A stretch of DNA of 64,000 bases. Source: Allocoprobacillus sp002160865 (GTDB lineage Bacteria; Bacillota_I; Bacilli_A; Erysipelotrichales; Coprobacillaceae). Location: the NCBI RefSeq assembly GCF_042850985.1, contig NZ_AP031415.1, forward strand, positions 806,001 through 870,000, written 5' to 3'. The translations under genes were made by a program, and so were the position numbers. The notes below the pieces were generated by a model that did no database searches, had not been told where the DNA came from, and worked only from the letters and a program-made list of their open reading frames with translations. Position 1 is the first letter of the stretch. Each line of letters begins with the position of its first letter. Of the stretch, positions 48,591 to 58,356 are shown piece by piece.

Positions 48591-50333
48591 ATGGCGCGTC
48601 TATCACAAGAGAAAATTAATGAAATTAGACAAAGTGTTGATATTGTTGATGTGATTGGCGAATATCTTTCTTTACAAAAAAAGGGAAGAAACTATGTGGC
48701 ATTATGCCCTTTTCATGACGATAAAAATCCTTCTATGTCAATTTCACCAGATAAACAGATTTTTATGTGTTTTGTTTGTGGAACAGGGGGTAATGTTTTT
48801 ACCTTCTTACAGAAATATTTGAAAATATCATACATAGAAGCCGTGAAGAAAGTTGCCGAAATGGGTCATATTGATTTGAGTGATTATCATTTAGATGTCG
48901 AAACAAGACCGATTTCTAAAGAAAATGCCACACTCTATCAAATGCACGAGGAGGCACAGAAAATTTATAGTTATTATTTGAATACAAAACTTGGGCTTGA
49001 AGCCAAAACATATTTAATGAAACGTCATTTCTCTGATGAATTAATAAAGGAGTTTCAAATTGGTTATGCTCCTTTACAGTCAACATTATATCAAGCTTTT
49101 GAAAAACTAGGTTTTCAAGAAATAGATATGGTTAAATCTGGTTTGATTGTAGAATCCTATCAGCATTTTGATCGTTTTCAAGATCGTATTATGTTTCCCC
49201 TCTATAATCAGCAAGGACAGGTGGTTGGCTTTAGTGGTCGTATTTATAAACCAACACAGACTGAAAGCAAATATATGAATTCGCCCGAATCAGATATCTT
49301 TATCAAAGGGCAGGTTTTATATCATTATCACCAATGTAAAGAAGCTGTTAAAGAAGCAGGGTTTATTTATTTGCTGGAAGGATTTATGGATGTTATTGCG
49401 ATGTATAAAGCAGGTATTGAAAATACGGTGGCGATTATGGGAACGGCTCTTACCAAAGGGCATATTCAAGCTTTACGTCGTTTAACGCATCATGTTCGTC
49501 TTTGTCTGGATGGAGATCAGGCAGGACAGGCAGCAATGGGTAAAGCAGCCAGAGAACTGGAAGAAGCTGGATTTCAAGTTTCCATTGTTGTTTTACCAGA
49601 TTCACATGATCCCGATGAAATTTATGAAGAACATGGCCAAGAGGGATTACATGAAGCACTTAAAAAGATTTTAAAACCAATAGAGTTTTTAATGGATTTT
49701 GAATATCAGAAAATTGATTCACAGAACTATGATGATCGTAAAAATTATTTAGAAAAAATGTGTTATGAAATTGCGAAAATTCATGATCCTATAGATCAAG
49801 ATTATTATATTCATATTTTATCGAAACAATCAGGTTTTTCTGTTGATTTGATTCATCAACAAATCAATGGTCTACAACCTCAATTTCATCATGAAGTCAA
49901 TGTTCCTAAAAAAAAGGTAGTTCATTTAAAAGATAAATATCAACAAGCTGAACATGATTTGTTGTTTTATATGTTAAATCATAAAAGCGTAGCTTTAAAA
50001 TATGAAGCAAAAGCTGGATTTATGTACAATGATCGATATCGTATCATTGCTTCTTATATTATTGACTATTATCGTCATCATAATCAATTAGAGATTGCTG
50101 ATTTTATTAATAGTATACAAAAAGAAGAATTGATACAAACTGTGATAGAGATTTCTCAATCACCGTTACCTGCAAAATATGAGGAACAAGCTATAGATGA
50201 CTATATTCAAATGATAGAACAGAATGCAAAAAGAATGAAAAAAGAACAGTTATTAGAACAATTTCGTTATATTTTGGATCCTCAACAAAAGGCTCAAATA
50301 TTAAATGAAATTGTAAAATTAGGAGGTCACTAA
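48591..50333 (+). CDS. dnaG: DNA primase
   Basis: The 580-residue protein has the N-terminal CHC2 zinc finger (CPFHDDKNPSM and CFVCGTGG), the TOPRIM segment EGFMDVIAMYKAG and a DGDQAG metal site. A C-terminal DnaB-interaction region begins at about residue 440. It makes RNA primers for replication. GGAGGG precedes the ATG. It precedes rpoD, the classic macromolecular-synthesis gene order. Confidence 0.96.
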   Translation: MARLSQEKINEIRQSVDIVDVIGEYLSLQKKGRNYVALCPFHDDKNPSMSISPDKQIFMCFVCGTGGNVFTFLQKYLKISYIEAVKKVAEMGHIDLSDYHLDVETRPISKENATLYQMHEEAQKIYSYYLNTKLGLEAKTYLMKRHFSDELIKEFQIGYAPLQSTLYQAFEKLGFQEIDMVKSGLIVESYQHFDRFQDRIMFPLYNQQGQVVGFSGRIYKPTQTESKYMNSPESDIFIKGQVLYHYHQCKEAVKEAGFIYLLEGFMDVIAMYKAGIENTVAIMGTALTKGHIQALRRLTHHVRLCLDGDQAGQAAMGKAARELEEAGFQVSIVVLPDSHDPDEIYEEHGQEGLHEALKKILKPIEFLMDFEYQKIDSQNYDDRKNYLEKMCYEIAKIHDPIDQDYYIHILSKQSGFSVDLIHQQINGLQPQFHHEVNVPKKKVVHLKDKYQQAEHDLLFYMLNHKSVALKYEAKAGFMYNDRYRIIASYIIDYYRHHNQLEIADFINSIQKEELIQTVIEISQSPLPAKYEEQAIDDYIQMIEQNAKRMKKEQLLEQFRYILDPQQKAQILNEIVKLGGH

Positions 50334-50341
50334 AAAGGAAT

Positions 50342-51622
50342 ATGAAAAAAGATATGAAGAAGAAAGCAACACCTGTTACATTGGATGATTTAAAAAATTT
50401 AATCAAAGAAACAGCTGAAGCAATGGGTGGAAAGTTATCACAGGATGATTTGGATGCCTTTTTAACAAAATATGATTTAGATGATGAATCAGCAGAAGAT
50501 TTACTTGCTTTCATTACAGATAATGATATTTTAATTGAAGATGGTTTTGATGCTTTAGATGATCTTGATGATGAACAGCTTATGAGTGGTATGACAAGTG
50601 ATTTGGATGATCTGGAAGCTTTAGAAGGTTTAGATGATTTGGATAATTTAGATGATTTGGATTCTGATATTGATAATGATGTCAATGATTTAGATTTTGG
50701 TGGAGATTTTGATATGTTAACAGGGGATACTGTTAATATGTATAATAATGAGGAAGAAGATGACTCTAATCAATTAGGAAGCAATGTGAAAATTAATGAT
50801 CCAGTCAAAATGTATTTAAAAGAAATTGGACGTGTGGAATTATTGAGTCATGATGAAGAAATTTCATTAGCAAAACGTATTTTAGATGGTGATGAAGATG
50901 CGAAAAAGAAATTGGCAGCAGCCAATTTACGTCTGGTTGTTTCTATTGCGAAAAGATATGTGGGTAGAGGAATGTTGTTCCTTGATTTGATTCAAGAAGG
51001 AAATATGGGGCTTATTAAAGCTGTTGAAAAATTTGATTATACGAAAGGATTTAAATTCTCTACTTATGCAACTTGGTGGATTCGTCAGGCTATTACACGT
51101 GCAATTGCTGATCAAGCCAGAACAATTCGTATTCCCGTACATATGGTAGAAACGATTAATAAACTGACAAGAGTTCAAAGACAGTTGATTCAAGAACTTG
51201 GTCGTGAACCTTCAGCTGAAGAAATTTCAGAAAAAATGGATGGCATGACACCTGAGAAAGTACGTGAAATTCAAAAGATATCATTAGAACCTGTATCTTT
51301 AGAAACACCTATTGGTGAAGAAGATGACTCTCATTTAGGTGATTTTATTGAAGATGAAGGGGCTATGTCACCAGATGATTATGCAGCCAATGAATTATTA
51401 AAAGATGAATTAAATGAAGTCTTATTAGAATTAACAGATCGTGAAGAAAAAGTATTACGTTTACGTTTTGGTCTTGATGATGGACGTACCAGAACATTAG
51501 AGGAAGTTGGAAAAGAATTTAATGTCACACGTGAACGTATTCGTCAGATTGAAGCGAAAGCTTTAAGAAAGTTAAAACATCCATCACGTTCAAAACGTTT
51601 AAAGGATTTCTTAGATCGTTAA
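50342..51622 (+). CDS. rpoD: Primary sigma factor RpoD (SigA)
   Basis: The 426-residue protein has region 1.1 (about 12-65), region 1.2 from about 152, region 2 with FSTYATWWIRQAITRAI, region 3, and region 4 with TREEVG-like LEEVGKEFNVTRERIRQIE. Between about residues 71 and 119 there is an unusually Asp/Leu-rich acidic stretch of imperfect repeats. GGAGG precedes the ATG, and the gene follows dnaG by eight bases. Confidence 0.97.
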   Translation: MKKDMKKKATPVTLDDLKNLIKETAEAMGGKLSQDDLDAFLTKYDLDDESAEDLLAFITDNDILIEDGFDALDDLDDEQLMSGMTSDLDDLEALEGLDDLDNLDDLDSDIDNDVNDLDFGGDFDMLTGDTVNMYNNEEEDDSNQLGSNVKINDPVKMYLKEIGRVELLSHDEEISLAKRILDGDEDAKKKLAAANLRLVVSIAKRYVGRGMLFLDLIQEGNMGLIKAVEKFDYTKGFKFSTYATWWIRQAITRAIADQARTIRIPVHMVETINKLTRVQRQLIQELGREPSAEEISEKMDGMTPEKVREIQKISLEPVSLETPIGEEDDSHLGDFIEDEGAMSPDDYAANELLKDELNEVLLELTDREEKVLRLRFGLDDGRTRTLEEVGKEFNVTRERIRQIEAKALRKLKHPSRSKRLKDFLDR

Positions 51623-51623
51623 T

Positions 51624-52307
51624 ATGAAACTATCAAAAAGATTACAAGCCATTGCGGACTTGATTATCAAATATAAACATGGACATATTTTAGGGGATAT
51701 TGGAACAGATCATGCTTATTTACCTTGTTATTTGGTAAGTCAGCATGACTTTTCAAAGGCTTATGCCTGTGATATTGCAAAAGGACCGATACAGGCATCT
51801 ATAGAAACGATTCAAAGTTATCATCTAGAAAATAAGGTTATTCCATTATTAGGAAGTGGAATACAGCCACTTCTTGATAAAAAAGTAGATATGATCAGTT
51901 TATGTGGTATGGGAGGTAAACTGATTGTTGATATTCTCAATGAATATCCTGATTATATAAAAGATCAGCGATTATTCATACAAGCAAATGTTGGCTTGGA
52001 AGTTTTACGTGAATATCTGTCTTTACATCATTTTGAAATTCTTGATGAAGATATTGTGAAAGATGCTCATCATATCTATGAAATTATTGTATGTCAAAAG
52101 ACAACAAAAACATTATCCTATAATGAAAATGATTTCTATTTTGGACCATGTTTAAGACAAAATAAAAATGCTTTATTTTATCAAAAATGGCAAAGACAAT
52201 TAGAAATTCATCAAAATATATTGACTTCTTTGGAAGCAACACATCCTCGTTTTCAGGAAGTAACACATATGATTGAAATGATAGAAGGTGAAATTAATGA
52301 AAGCTAA
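51624..52307 (+). CDS. trmK: tRNA (adenine(22)-N(1))-methyltransferase TrmK
   Basis: The 227-residue protein has the class I methyltransferase loop GDIGTDHAYLP, the CDIAKGPIQAS strand and the MISLCGMGGKL segment typical of TrmK/YqfN. It methylates A22 of certain tRNAs. It starts two bases after the rpoD stop and overlaps the nif3 gene, as in the Bacillus order. Confidence 0.93.
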   Translation: MKLSKRLQAIADLIIKYKHGHILGDIGTDHAYLPCYLVSQHDFSKAYACDIAKGPIQASIETIQSYHLENKVIPLLGSGIQPLLDKKVDMISLCGMGGKLIVDILNEYPDYIKDQRLFIQANVGLEVLREYLSLHHFEILDEDIVKDAHHIYEIIVCQKTTKTLSYNENDFYFGPCLRQNKNALFYQKWQRQLEIHQNILTSLEATHPRFQEVTHMIEMIEGEINES

Positions 52308-53040
52308 ACAGATTATAGAAATCATGGAAAAGCATTATCCTTTAGAATTACAGGAAGAATGGGATAAATGTGGATTGCAGATTGGTGATCAAGACACAGA
52401 AGTTTCAAAGTTAATGGTTGCTTTAAATGCCGATTTACAGACAATCAATGAAGCCATTGAAAAAGGGTGTCAAATGTTAATCACACATCATCCATTTTTA
52501 TTAGATCCTATTGTGAATATTGATCAGGATGATTTTATGGGTGCATTTATTTTTAAAGCGATTGAACATCATATTGTTGTGTATAGTTCACATACAGCTT
52601 TAGATAATGTATCCATGAATCAGTGGTTGATTGAAGCATTAGGGGTTCATGATATCAAACGTGGAGAAGATCAGATTACACGTATAGCCACATTGAATCA
52701 ACCAATGGCTATGAATGAATTTCTTGATCATGTTCAAGATACATATCATTTAGAGCATTTTCAATATGCTGGGCAGGTAGATCAAGTATCGCGCATAGCC
52801 ATATGTGGTGGCAGTGGAGCTGATTTTATGCATCAGTTCTATGGAAAAGTGGATGCTTATTTAACCGGAGATACAAAATATCGCCATGCGAAAAATGCGA
52901 TTGATTATCATCTTTTACTCGTTGATATTCATCATCATGCTGAAAAAATAATGGTTAAAAAATTAAAAGAAGTTTTAGAAAAGGAAGTGAATGTAGAGAT
53001 AATAGAGGGAAGTTCTCCTGATTATTATCACTACCGTTAA
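52297..53040 (+). CDS. Nif3-like dinuclear metal-centre protein (YqfO type)
   Basis: The 247-residue protein has the Nif3 motifs EEWDKCGLQIG, LITHHPFL, YSSHTALDN and CGGSGADF, with a late DIHHHAEK supplying metal ligands. The middle PII-like insert of longer members is absent. GAAGGTGAA supports the ATG at 52297 inside the end of trmK. Its biochemical role (GTP cyclohydrolase 1 type 2-like, annotated) is uncertain. Confidence 0.92.
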   Translation: MKAKQIIEIMEKHYPLELQEEWDKCGLQIGDQDTEVSKLMVALNADLQTINEAIEKGCQMLITHHPFLLDPIVNIDQDDFMGAFIFKAIEHHIVVYSSHTALDNVSMNQWLIEALGVHDIKRGEDQITRIATLNQPMAMNEFLDHVQDTYHLEHFQYAGQVDQVSRIAICGGSGADFMHQFYGKVDAYLTGDTKYRHAKNAIDYHLLLVDIHHHAEKIMVKKLKEVLEKEVNVEIIEGSSPDYYHYR

Positions 53041-53499
53041 ATGATTTTAACAACAATGTGCTATATCCAAAAAGGAAATCAGACATTAATGCTTCATCGC
53101 AATAAAAAAGAAAATGATATTAATGGTGGAAAATGGATAGGTGTTGGTGGTAAATTTGATGCTGGTGAAAGCGTGGAAGAATGTATGAAAAGAGAAATTT
53201 ATGAAGAAACGGGTTTAACTGCGCTAAAGCTTCAGCTTCATGGCTTTGTTGTGTTTCCACAATTGTATCATGGACAAGATGAGGGCATGTTTGTTTATAC
53301 ATGTTCTGAATTTAGTGGCGAACTTCATGAGTGTGATGAAGGTGATCTTCAATGGGTTGATAATGAGAAAATTCCTCATTTACCAATGTGGGAAGGAGAT
53401 TATCATTTCTTTGAGTGGATTCAAGATGATCATTTTCATAGTGCTAAAATTTATTATCAAAATGATCATGTTATAGAATATCAGGAAAGCTGTTATTAA
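53041..53499 (+). CDS. Nudix hydrolase (MutT/8-oxo-dGTPase-like)
   Basis: The 152-residue protein has a full Nudix box, GGKFDAGESVEECMKREIYE followed by ETGL, and an opening MCYIQKGNQTLMLHR strand. Similar Firmicutes proteins are called 8-oxo-dGTP diphosphatases; the true substrate is not shown by sequence. Its ATG follows the nif3 stop without a gap, so translation is likely coupled. Confidence 0.9.
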   Translation: MILTTMCYIQKGNQTLMLHRNKKENDINGGKWIGVGGKFDAGESVEECMKREIYEETGLTALKLQLHGFVVFPQLYHGQDEGMFVYTCSEFSGELHECDEGDLQWVDNEKIPHLPMWEGDYHFFEWIQDDHFHSAKIYYQNDHVIEYQESCY

Positions 53500-53508
53500 G
53501 GTTTAAAG

Positions 53509-54082
53509 ATGAAGAAAATAATGATTGGTTTGATTGCTGCTTTCTTTTTTATCATTGCTTATTTTTATTTGTCAAGTCAAAAAATTTCACCATTAGAAAA
53601 AGAAATAGCCACAGATATTTTTCGTGGAATTCAAGAATCAAAAGAACCATTAGAAGATATTTTCAATCAGAATATTATCGAAGAATCAGTGGATCAGGTT
53701 TGGTTAAGGATATCTGAACTCTGTGATTATGGTTATGATTTAGACCAGTTAAATGAATATCAAAGGAATTTTTGGCTGGTGTTTCATTTTCTTGGAGAAA
53801 CAGGGAATGGTGGTATTGAACAATTTTTTTATAATGGTTATGAATTTGTTGAACCTACACTTCATACTTTACAAACTTTAAAGTTGAATGATAGCTATCA
53901 ATACTTAAAGAACGCACAGGAAGATTTATCCTCATGAGATTGTAGAAATGTATAGTGACTCGAAAATGTCTGAGTAGTTAAATAAAATAGATGAGCATTA
54001 CTATAATGATGTAGAAGAAGAATGTTATCATTTTCTTATTCAATATCTTCAAGAATATAAAGATGAATTTATCGACAAATGA
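53509..54082 (+). pseudogene. DUF4375/DMP19-like protein gene with a broken 3' end
   Basis: The frame from 53509 encodes a signal-anchor segment and a domain with GNGGIEQFFYNGYEFV, the DUF4375 hallmark, and stops at 53937. In the +1 frame the coding continues as HEIVEMYSDSKMSE, an in-frame TAG, then LNKIDEHYYNDVEEECYHFL to a stop at 54082. This is what the C-terminal helix of the family should look like. At least one frameshift and one nonsense codon therefore lie near the 3' end. The truncated 142-residue product may still be made. The function of the family is unknown. Confidence 0.65.
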
Positions 54083-54195
54083 ATTGATGAAATAACAACT
54101 TGAATTTTAACACTCTTAGGAGTTTTTTTTCTTTATAATGTCATTTGCCTTGAGTGGAGTTAAGAGTTCATCTATAATAATTATGGAGGTGGAAC

Positions 54196-54753
54196 ATGAA
54201 AGATTTGTATTTAATGAGGCATGGTGAAACATTATTTAATCAAAGAAGAAAGATACAGGGATGGTGTGATTCTCCATTAACTAAAAAGGGTATAGAACAA
54301 GCTAAAAAAGCAAGAGAATTATTAAAAGATATTCATTTTGATCATTGTTATAGCTCTACGGCTGAAAGATGTTGTGATACACTTGAACTTGTGACTCATC
54401 AACCTTATCAAAGATTGAAGGGAATTAAAGAAAGATATTTTGGTGTGTTTGAAGGTGAAAGTGAAGATTTAAATCCTCCTGTTGATAAATATGATGATTT
54501 CTTTCCTATTTATGGGGGAGAAACAAGATTACAGGTTATGGAAAGAATGGTAACAACGCTAAAGGATATTATGGAACAGGATGCATGTCAGACTGTTTTG
54601 GCTGTATCACATGCTGGAGCTTGTCGTTGTTTTTTATCACATTTAGGGCAACCTGAACAATTATTGAATGGTCAAAAATTAGGGAATTGTAGTATTTTAC
54701 ATTTTCATTATGATCAAGGTCAATTTACATTTGTTGAAATGCTGAATATTTAA
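54196..54753 (+). CDS. Histidine phosphatase family protein
   Basis: The 185-residue protein has the phosphohistidine motif LMRHGETLFNQ, the CYSSTAERCCDT arginine segment and AVSHAGACRCF with the second His. These are marks of the phosphoglycerate-mutase-like phosphatases. The substrate is unknown. A GGAGGTGG site precedes the ATG and a terminator follows, so it stands alone. Confidence 0.9.
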   Translation: MKDLYLMRHGETLFNQRRKIQGWCDSPLTKKGIEQAKKARELLKDIHFDHCYSSTAERCCDTLELVTHQPYQRLKGIKERYFGVFEGESEDLNPPVDKYDDFFPIYGGETRLQVMERMVTTLKDIMEQDACQTVLAVSHAGACRCFLSHLGQPEQLLNGQKLGNCSILHFHYDQGQFTFVEMLNI

Positions 54754-54759
54754 GAAATG

Positions 54760-54783
54760 AAGCACTCTTAGAAGTGCTTTTTA
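54760..54783 (+). terminator. Terminator after the histidine phosphatase gene
   Basis: AAGCACT (54760-54766) pairs with AGTGCTT (54773-54779), followed by T. Confidence 0.75.
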
Positions 54784-54795
54784 TAATGTCGAGAT

Positions 54796-54824
54796 TTGTG
54801 TTGGTATTAAAATCATTATATAAT
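54796..54824 (+). promoter_or_regulatory. Promoter of the M50-like gene
   Basis: TTGTGT (54796-54801) and TATAAT (54819-54824) are separated by 17 bases. The expected transcript start near 54831 rules out the in-frame ATG at 54823. Confidence 0.6.
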
Positions 54825-54840
54825 GAAAATGGTGAGAGAA

Positions 54841-55938
54841 ATGAAAAAAATATTTTATTTCATATTAACTTTAATAGGGTTGTCTTTGGTTGTAAAAGTT
54901 ATTCAATATATTATGGTTTTGCCATATTCATTGTTAGAATTAACAGGATTAATAATCTTGTTGACTTTTTATTTATATGTGACTCAATTTATGCATGTCA
55001 TTATTCATGAAACAGGACATTTTCTGTTTGGAAGATTAAGTGGTTATCAATTGATTTCTTTTCGTGTTTTTAGTTTGATGTGGTTAAAGAAAGATCATCA
55101 TATTTCTTTAAAGAGATATCATTTAAAGGGAACAGCAGGGCAATGTCTAATGGCTCCACCAGATATCCAAGATGATTCATTTCCTTTTGTTTTATATCAT
55201 TTAGGTGGATGCTTGATGAATCTGATAATATCATTTCTTTTGATCTTAATTATTGTTATATTTTCTATATCAAACTTATTTTTCATTGTATTTATTATTG
55301 TAGGACTATGGATGTCTTTTATCAATGCTATACCTATTTCTATGGATGGTTTTATTAATGATGGATATTATGTTGCTATATTAAAAAAATATCCTGAAAC
55401 TTTAAAAGCTTTCTGGTTACCATTAAAAGTTTATGAAATGTATGGGTACAATAGACGATTAAAAGATATGCCTGAAGAATGGTTTTGTTATTCTTTTGAT
55501 CAACATCTTGAAATATGTTTTGTTGTGGAAGCTATGATGTTATGTTATCAAAGGTTGATGGATCAACATCAGTTTAAACAAGCATATGCAATGATTAAAT
55601 ATTTAAATGAACAAAAATTAACACAACTACAGAAAAATATTTTATTATGTGATGCTTTTTATTGTGAAATGATTTTTGGTAATGATTCAAAAGCGATTCC
55701 ATTATATCAATCATTAAGTATTGATTTTCAAAAAAGTATACAATCTTATTTAGTAGGATTAAGAACTTTATCTATTTATGAAAGATGGGTTGAACATCAT
55801 GAAAAGGAAGCTTTAACAATTGATCAAAAATTAGAAGCACATCAATCATCTTATCCATATAGTGTTGAAATAGAAATGCAACAAGCTCTTATCCAAAATA
55901 TAAATTCTTTAAGAACCATAGATTTTGTAGATTTATAG
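54841..55938 (+). CDS. M50-like membrane zinc metalloprotease
   Basis: The 365-residue protein has about six transmembrane helices in the first 200 residues, with the zinc motif HETGH at residues 56-60 and a NAIPISMDGFINDG segment. The latter corresponds to the Asn-x-x-Pro ... Asp-Gly motif of site-2-type proteases. The C-terminal 150 residues are a soluble helical domain, possibly TPR-like. It may cleave membrane regulators or modify envelope proteins. GGTGAGAG precedes the chosen ATG. Neighbours give no further clue. Confidence 0.8.
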   Translation: MKKIFYFILTLIGLSLVVKVIQYIMVLPYSLLELTGLIILLTFYLYVTQFMHVIIHETGHFLFGRLSGYQLISFRVFSLMWLKKDHHISLKRYHLKGTAGQCLMAPPDIQDDSFPFVLYHLGGCLMNLIISFLLILIIVIFSISNLFFIVFIIVGLWMSFINAIPISMDGFINDGYYVAILKKYPETLKAFWLPLKVYEMYGYNRRLKDMPEEWFCYSFDQHLEICFVVEAMMLCYQRLMDQHQFKQAYAMIKYLNEQKLTQLQKNILLCDAFYCEMIFGNDSKAIPLYQSLSIDFQKSIQSYLVGLRTLSIYERWVEHHEKEALTIDQKLEAHQSSYPYSVEIEMQQALIQNINSLRTIDFVDL

Positions 55939-55999
55939 TATTGTAAAAATAAAAAACAGGAGTACAATAATTGATTGTATAGGGAAAGGGGAGAAAAGG

Positions 56000-57343
56000 A
56001 TGGATCAGAGTCGAAAATCTACAGATTTAATTTATGGGAGTATAGCAAAATCTATATTCTGGTTTTCTATACCTTTGTTGATAGGAAATTTATTTCAACA
56101 ATTATACAATACCGTTGATGCATATGTTGTAGGAAATTATGTTTCTAAACAGGCATTAGCTGCTGTGGGGGCATCTTCACCCATTACCAATATGTTAATT
56201 GGTTTCTTTATGGGTCTAGCAACAGGAGCAGGTGTTGTTATTGCACAATATTATGGTGCTAACGATAGAAAAAGATTAAAGCAGTCAATTCACAGTTCAG
56301 CAGCTTTAACCCTCGTGATGGCTATATTTTTAACGATATTAGGTGTACTTTTGACAAATCCACTTTTACATCTCATTGGTATACCTGCTGATGTTTTTCC
56401 AGAATCATCCACATATTTAACGATTTATTTTGGAGGTATAACTTTTGCATTGATTTATAATATGGGAGCTGGAGTCTTACGTGCAATCGGTGATTCCAAA
56501 AGACCACTTTATTTTTTAGTTGTTGCCTGTTTAACAAATATTGTTTTAGATTTATTATTTGTAAGAGTCTTTCATATGGGTGTTGCCGGAGCAGCCATTG
56601 CGACAGATATTTCTCAAGCATTAAGTGCATTGCTTGTTTGTATTGTTTTGATGAAAAGTGATGAAGTTTATGCTTTAAAAGTCAAAGATATACGTTTTCA
56701 CTTACCTATTTTAAAACGTATTATCACTATTGGTTTACCAACCGCATTACAACAAAGTATTGTGTCTTTATCCAATGTTGTGGTTCAATCCTATGTCAAT
56801 GCCTTTGGTTCAGATGTTGTCGCAGGATATTCAGCAACCATTCGTATTGATGGTTTTGTGAATTTACCTTTACAAAGTTTCAATATGGCGATTACAACAT
56901 TTGTTGGACAAAATATTGGTGCTAAACGTTTTGATCGTGTCAAACGTGGTTCAAAGATTGCATTATGGATGACATTTGCAGTTGTTGGAGCGATGGCTAT
57001 TTTCTTATTCTTCTTTGGTAAAAATGTTATTAGTATTTTTAATAGTGATCCAGCTGTTGTTGAGGCAGGATGGAAGATGTTATTTGCCTTTATCACTTGT
57101 TATATTGTTTTACCAATCGTTCAAATTTATAATGGTGTTTTAAGAGGAGCAGGAAAATCATCAATTCCAATGTATATTATGGTTTTTAACTTTGTTATAT
57201 TGCGTCAAATTTATTTAGCTATTATGACTCATATCACAAATGATGTGTTCTTTGTATTCTTTGGATGGCCAGTCACGTGGATCAGTGCAGCTATTATGTT
57301 TATGATTTATTATCATAAAGTCAAATGGTTACCTGAACAATAA
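56000..57343 (+). CDS. MATE-family efflux transporter
   Basis: The 447-residue protein has twelve predicted helices in two repeats with MATE segments: SIPLLIGNLFQQLYNTVDAY at the start, the GFFMGLATGAGVVIAQYYGA stretch, and GLPTALQQSIVSLSN opening the second half. It would export cationic drugs or metabolites with Na+ or H+. GGGGAG precedes the ATG at 56000. It appears monocistronic. Confidence 0.92.
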   Translation: MDQSRKSTDLIYGSIAKSIFWFSIPLLIGNLFQQLYNTVDAYVVGNYVSKQALAAVGASSPITNMLIGFFMGLATGAGVVIAQYYGANDRKRLKQSIHSSAALTLVMAIFLTILGVLLTNPLLHLIGIPADVFPESSTYLTIYFGGITFALIYNMGAGVLRAIGDSKRPLYFLVVACLTNIVLDLLFVRVFHMGVAGAAIATDISQALSALLVCIVLMKSDEVYALKVKDIRFHLPILKRIITIGLPTALQQSIVSLSNVVVQSYVNAFGSDVVAGYSATIRIDGFVNLPLQSFNMAITTFVGQNIGAKRFDRVKRGSKIALWMTFAVVGAMAIFLFFFGKNVISIFNSDPAVVEAGWKMLFAFITCYIVLPIVQIYNGVLRGAGKSSIPMYIMVFNFVILRQIYLAIMTHITNDVFFVFFGWPVTWISAAIMFMIYYHKVKWLPEQ

Positions 57344-57344
57344 A

Positions 57345-57366
57345 AAATGCATGTTTCCATGCATTT
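57345..57366. terminator. Bidirectional terminator between the MATE gene and ispH
   Basis: AAATGCATG (57345-57353) pairs perfectly with CATGCATTT (57358-57366) around four bases, between the converging genes. Confidence 0.8.
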
Positions 57367-58276
57367 AATCAAGAATTTTTGTAAAGTCAATAGGTTGCTT
57401 ATCAAAAGTCTGAGAGTTCGATTCATCAAACTGTTTTAAAAAATCAATGACCTGATTAGTCAGATAGGTTGGTGTTGATGCTCCTGATGATACAGCAGCC
57501 TTTTTTTTGCCTTTTAACCATTCAATATTCAAATCATCCAGACATTCAATCATATGAACTTCTTTATTTTGACTGGCAATACTTGCCAGTTTTTGTGTAT
57601 TGTTAGAATGAGGATCACCAACAATAAAAACAATATCAATATCCTCATCCATATTCTTAATCGCTTCCTGTCTGATTTGTGTTGCTTTACAAGTTTCTTT
57701 TTCAATTTGAACATGAGGAAGAATACTTTTGGCATACTCACATAAATCATAGACATCATACAATGACATTGTTGTCTGATTGGTTATGACATATTTTTGA
57801 TTGGCAGGTATCTTTTGTAAATCTTCTTTCTTTGTGATAAGATGCACTTTTTTTTCATCAATAGAAATAGCTCCCTCTGCTTCAGGATGACCTTTTTTTC
57901 CAATATATAAGATTTCATATCCTTCATCAAGTCTTGCTTTTATCAAATCATGCGTTTTAATGACGTCTAAACATGATGCATCAATAATATTTAAACCTTT
58001 TTCTTTGGCTTTTTGAAAAACCTTTTCACTTGCTCCATGAGCGGTAATAATAACAGTACCTTCATGGACATGATCTAAAAGTTCTAGACGTGTCAAATGA
58101 GGGATATCAATTGTTTGAATACCTCTTTTCTTTAGTGCATCAACAATATATTGGTTATGAACAATCATACCTAAAATATAGATAGGTTGTTTTTCATTTT
58201 GAGCATTTTTAGCCATTTGGATGGCACGAACAACGCCTTTGCAGTAACCTCTAGGCGTAATTGCTTTCACTTGCAT
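57365..58276 (-). CDS. ispH: 4-hydroxy-3-methylbut-2-enyl diphosphate reductase
   Basis: The 303-residue Fe-S enzyme performs the last step of the MEP isoprenoid pathway. The three cluster cysteines are in PRGYCKGV, DASCLDV and ETCKATQIRQEA. A HNQYIVDAL segment and SGASTPTYL are also conserved. GATGAGGTG precedes the ATG at 58276. In Bacillus the orthologue lies in the same neighbourhood, between the nif3 gene and yqfQ/cshB; here it is inverted. Confidence 0.95.
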   Translation of the reverse strand: MQVKAITPRGYCKGVVRAIQMAKNAQNEKQPIYILGMIVHNQYIVDALKKRGIQTIDIPHLTRLELLDHVHEGTVIITAHGASEKVFQKAKEKGLNIIDASCLDVIKTHDLIKARLDEGYEILYIGKKGHPEAEGAISIDEKKVHLITKKEDLQKIPANQKYVITNQTTMSLYDVYDLCEYAKSILPHVQIEKETCKATQIRQEAIKNMDEDIDIVFIVGDPHSNNTQKLASIASQNKEVHMIECLDDLNIEWLKGKKKAAVSSGASTPTYLTNQVIDFLKQFDESNSQTFDKQPIDFTKILD

Positions 58277-58356
58277 GTTTTTCACCTCATCAACATTGTA
58301 ACATAATTTCTTGTGATGATGAAGAAATCTTTATATAATGGAATGAGGTGATAAAA

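Noticed and set aside
50191..50685. 164-aa Ser-rich minus-strand ORF across dnaG and rpoD
   Set aside because: The Ser/Lys repeats are the complement of the Asp-rich rpoD tract; the plus-strand genes are certain.
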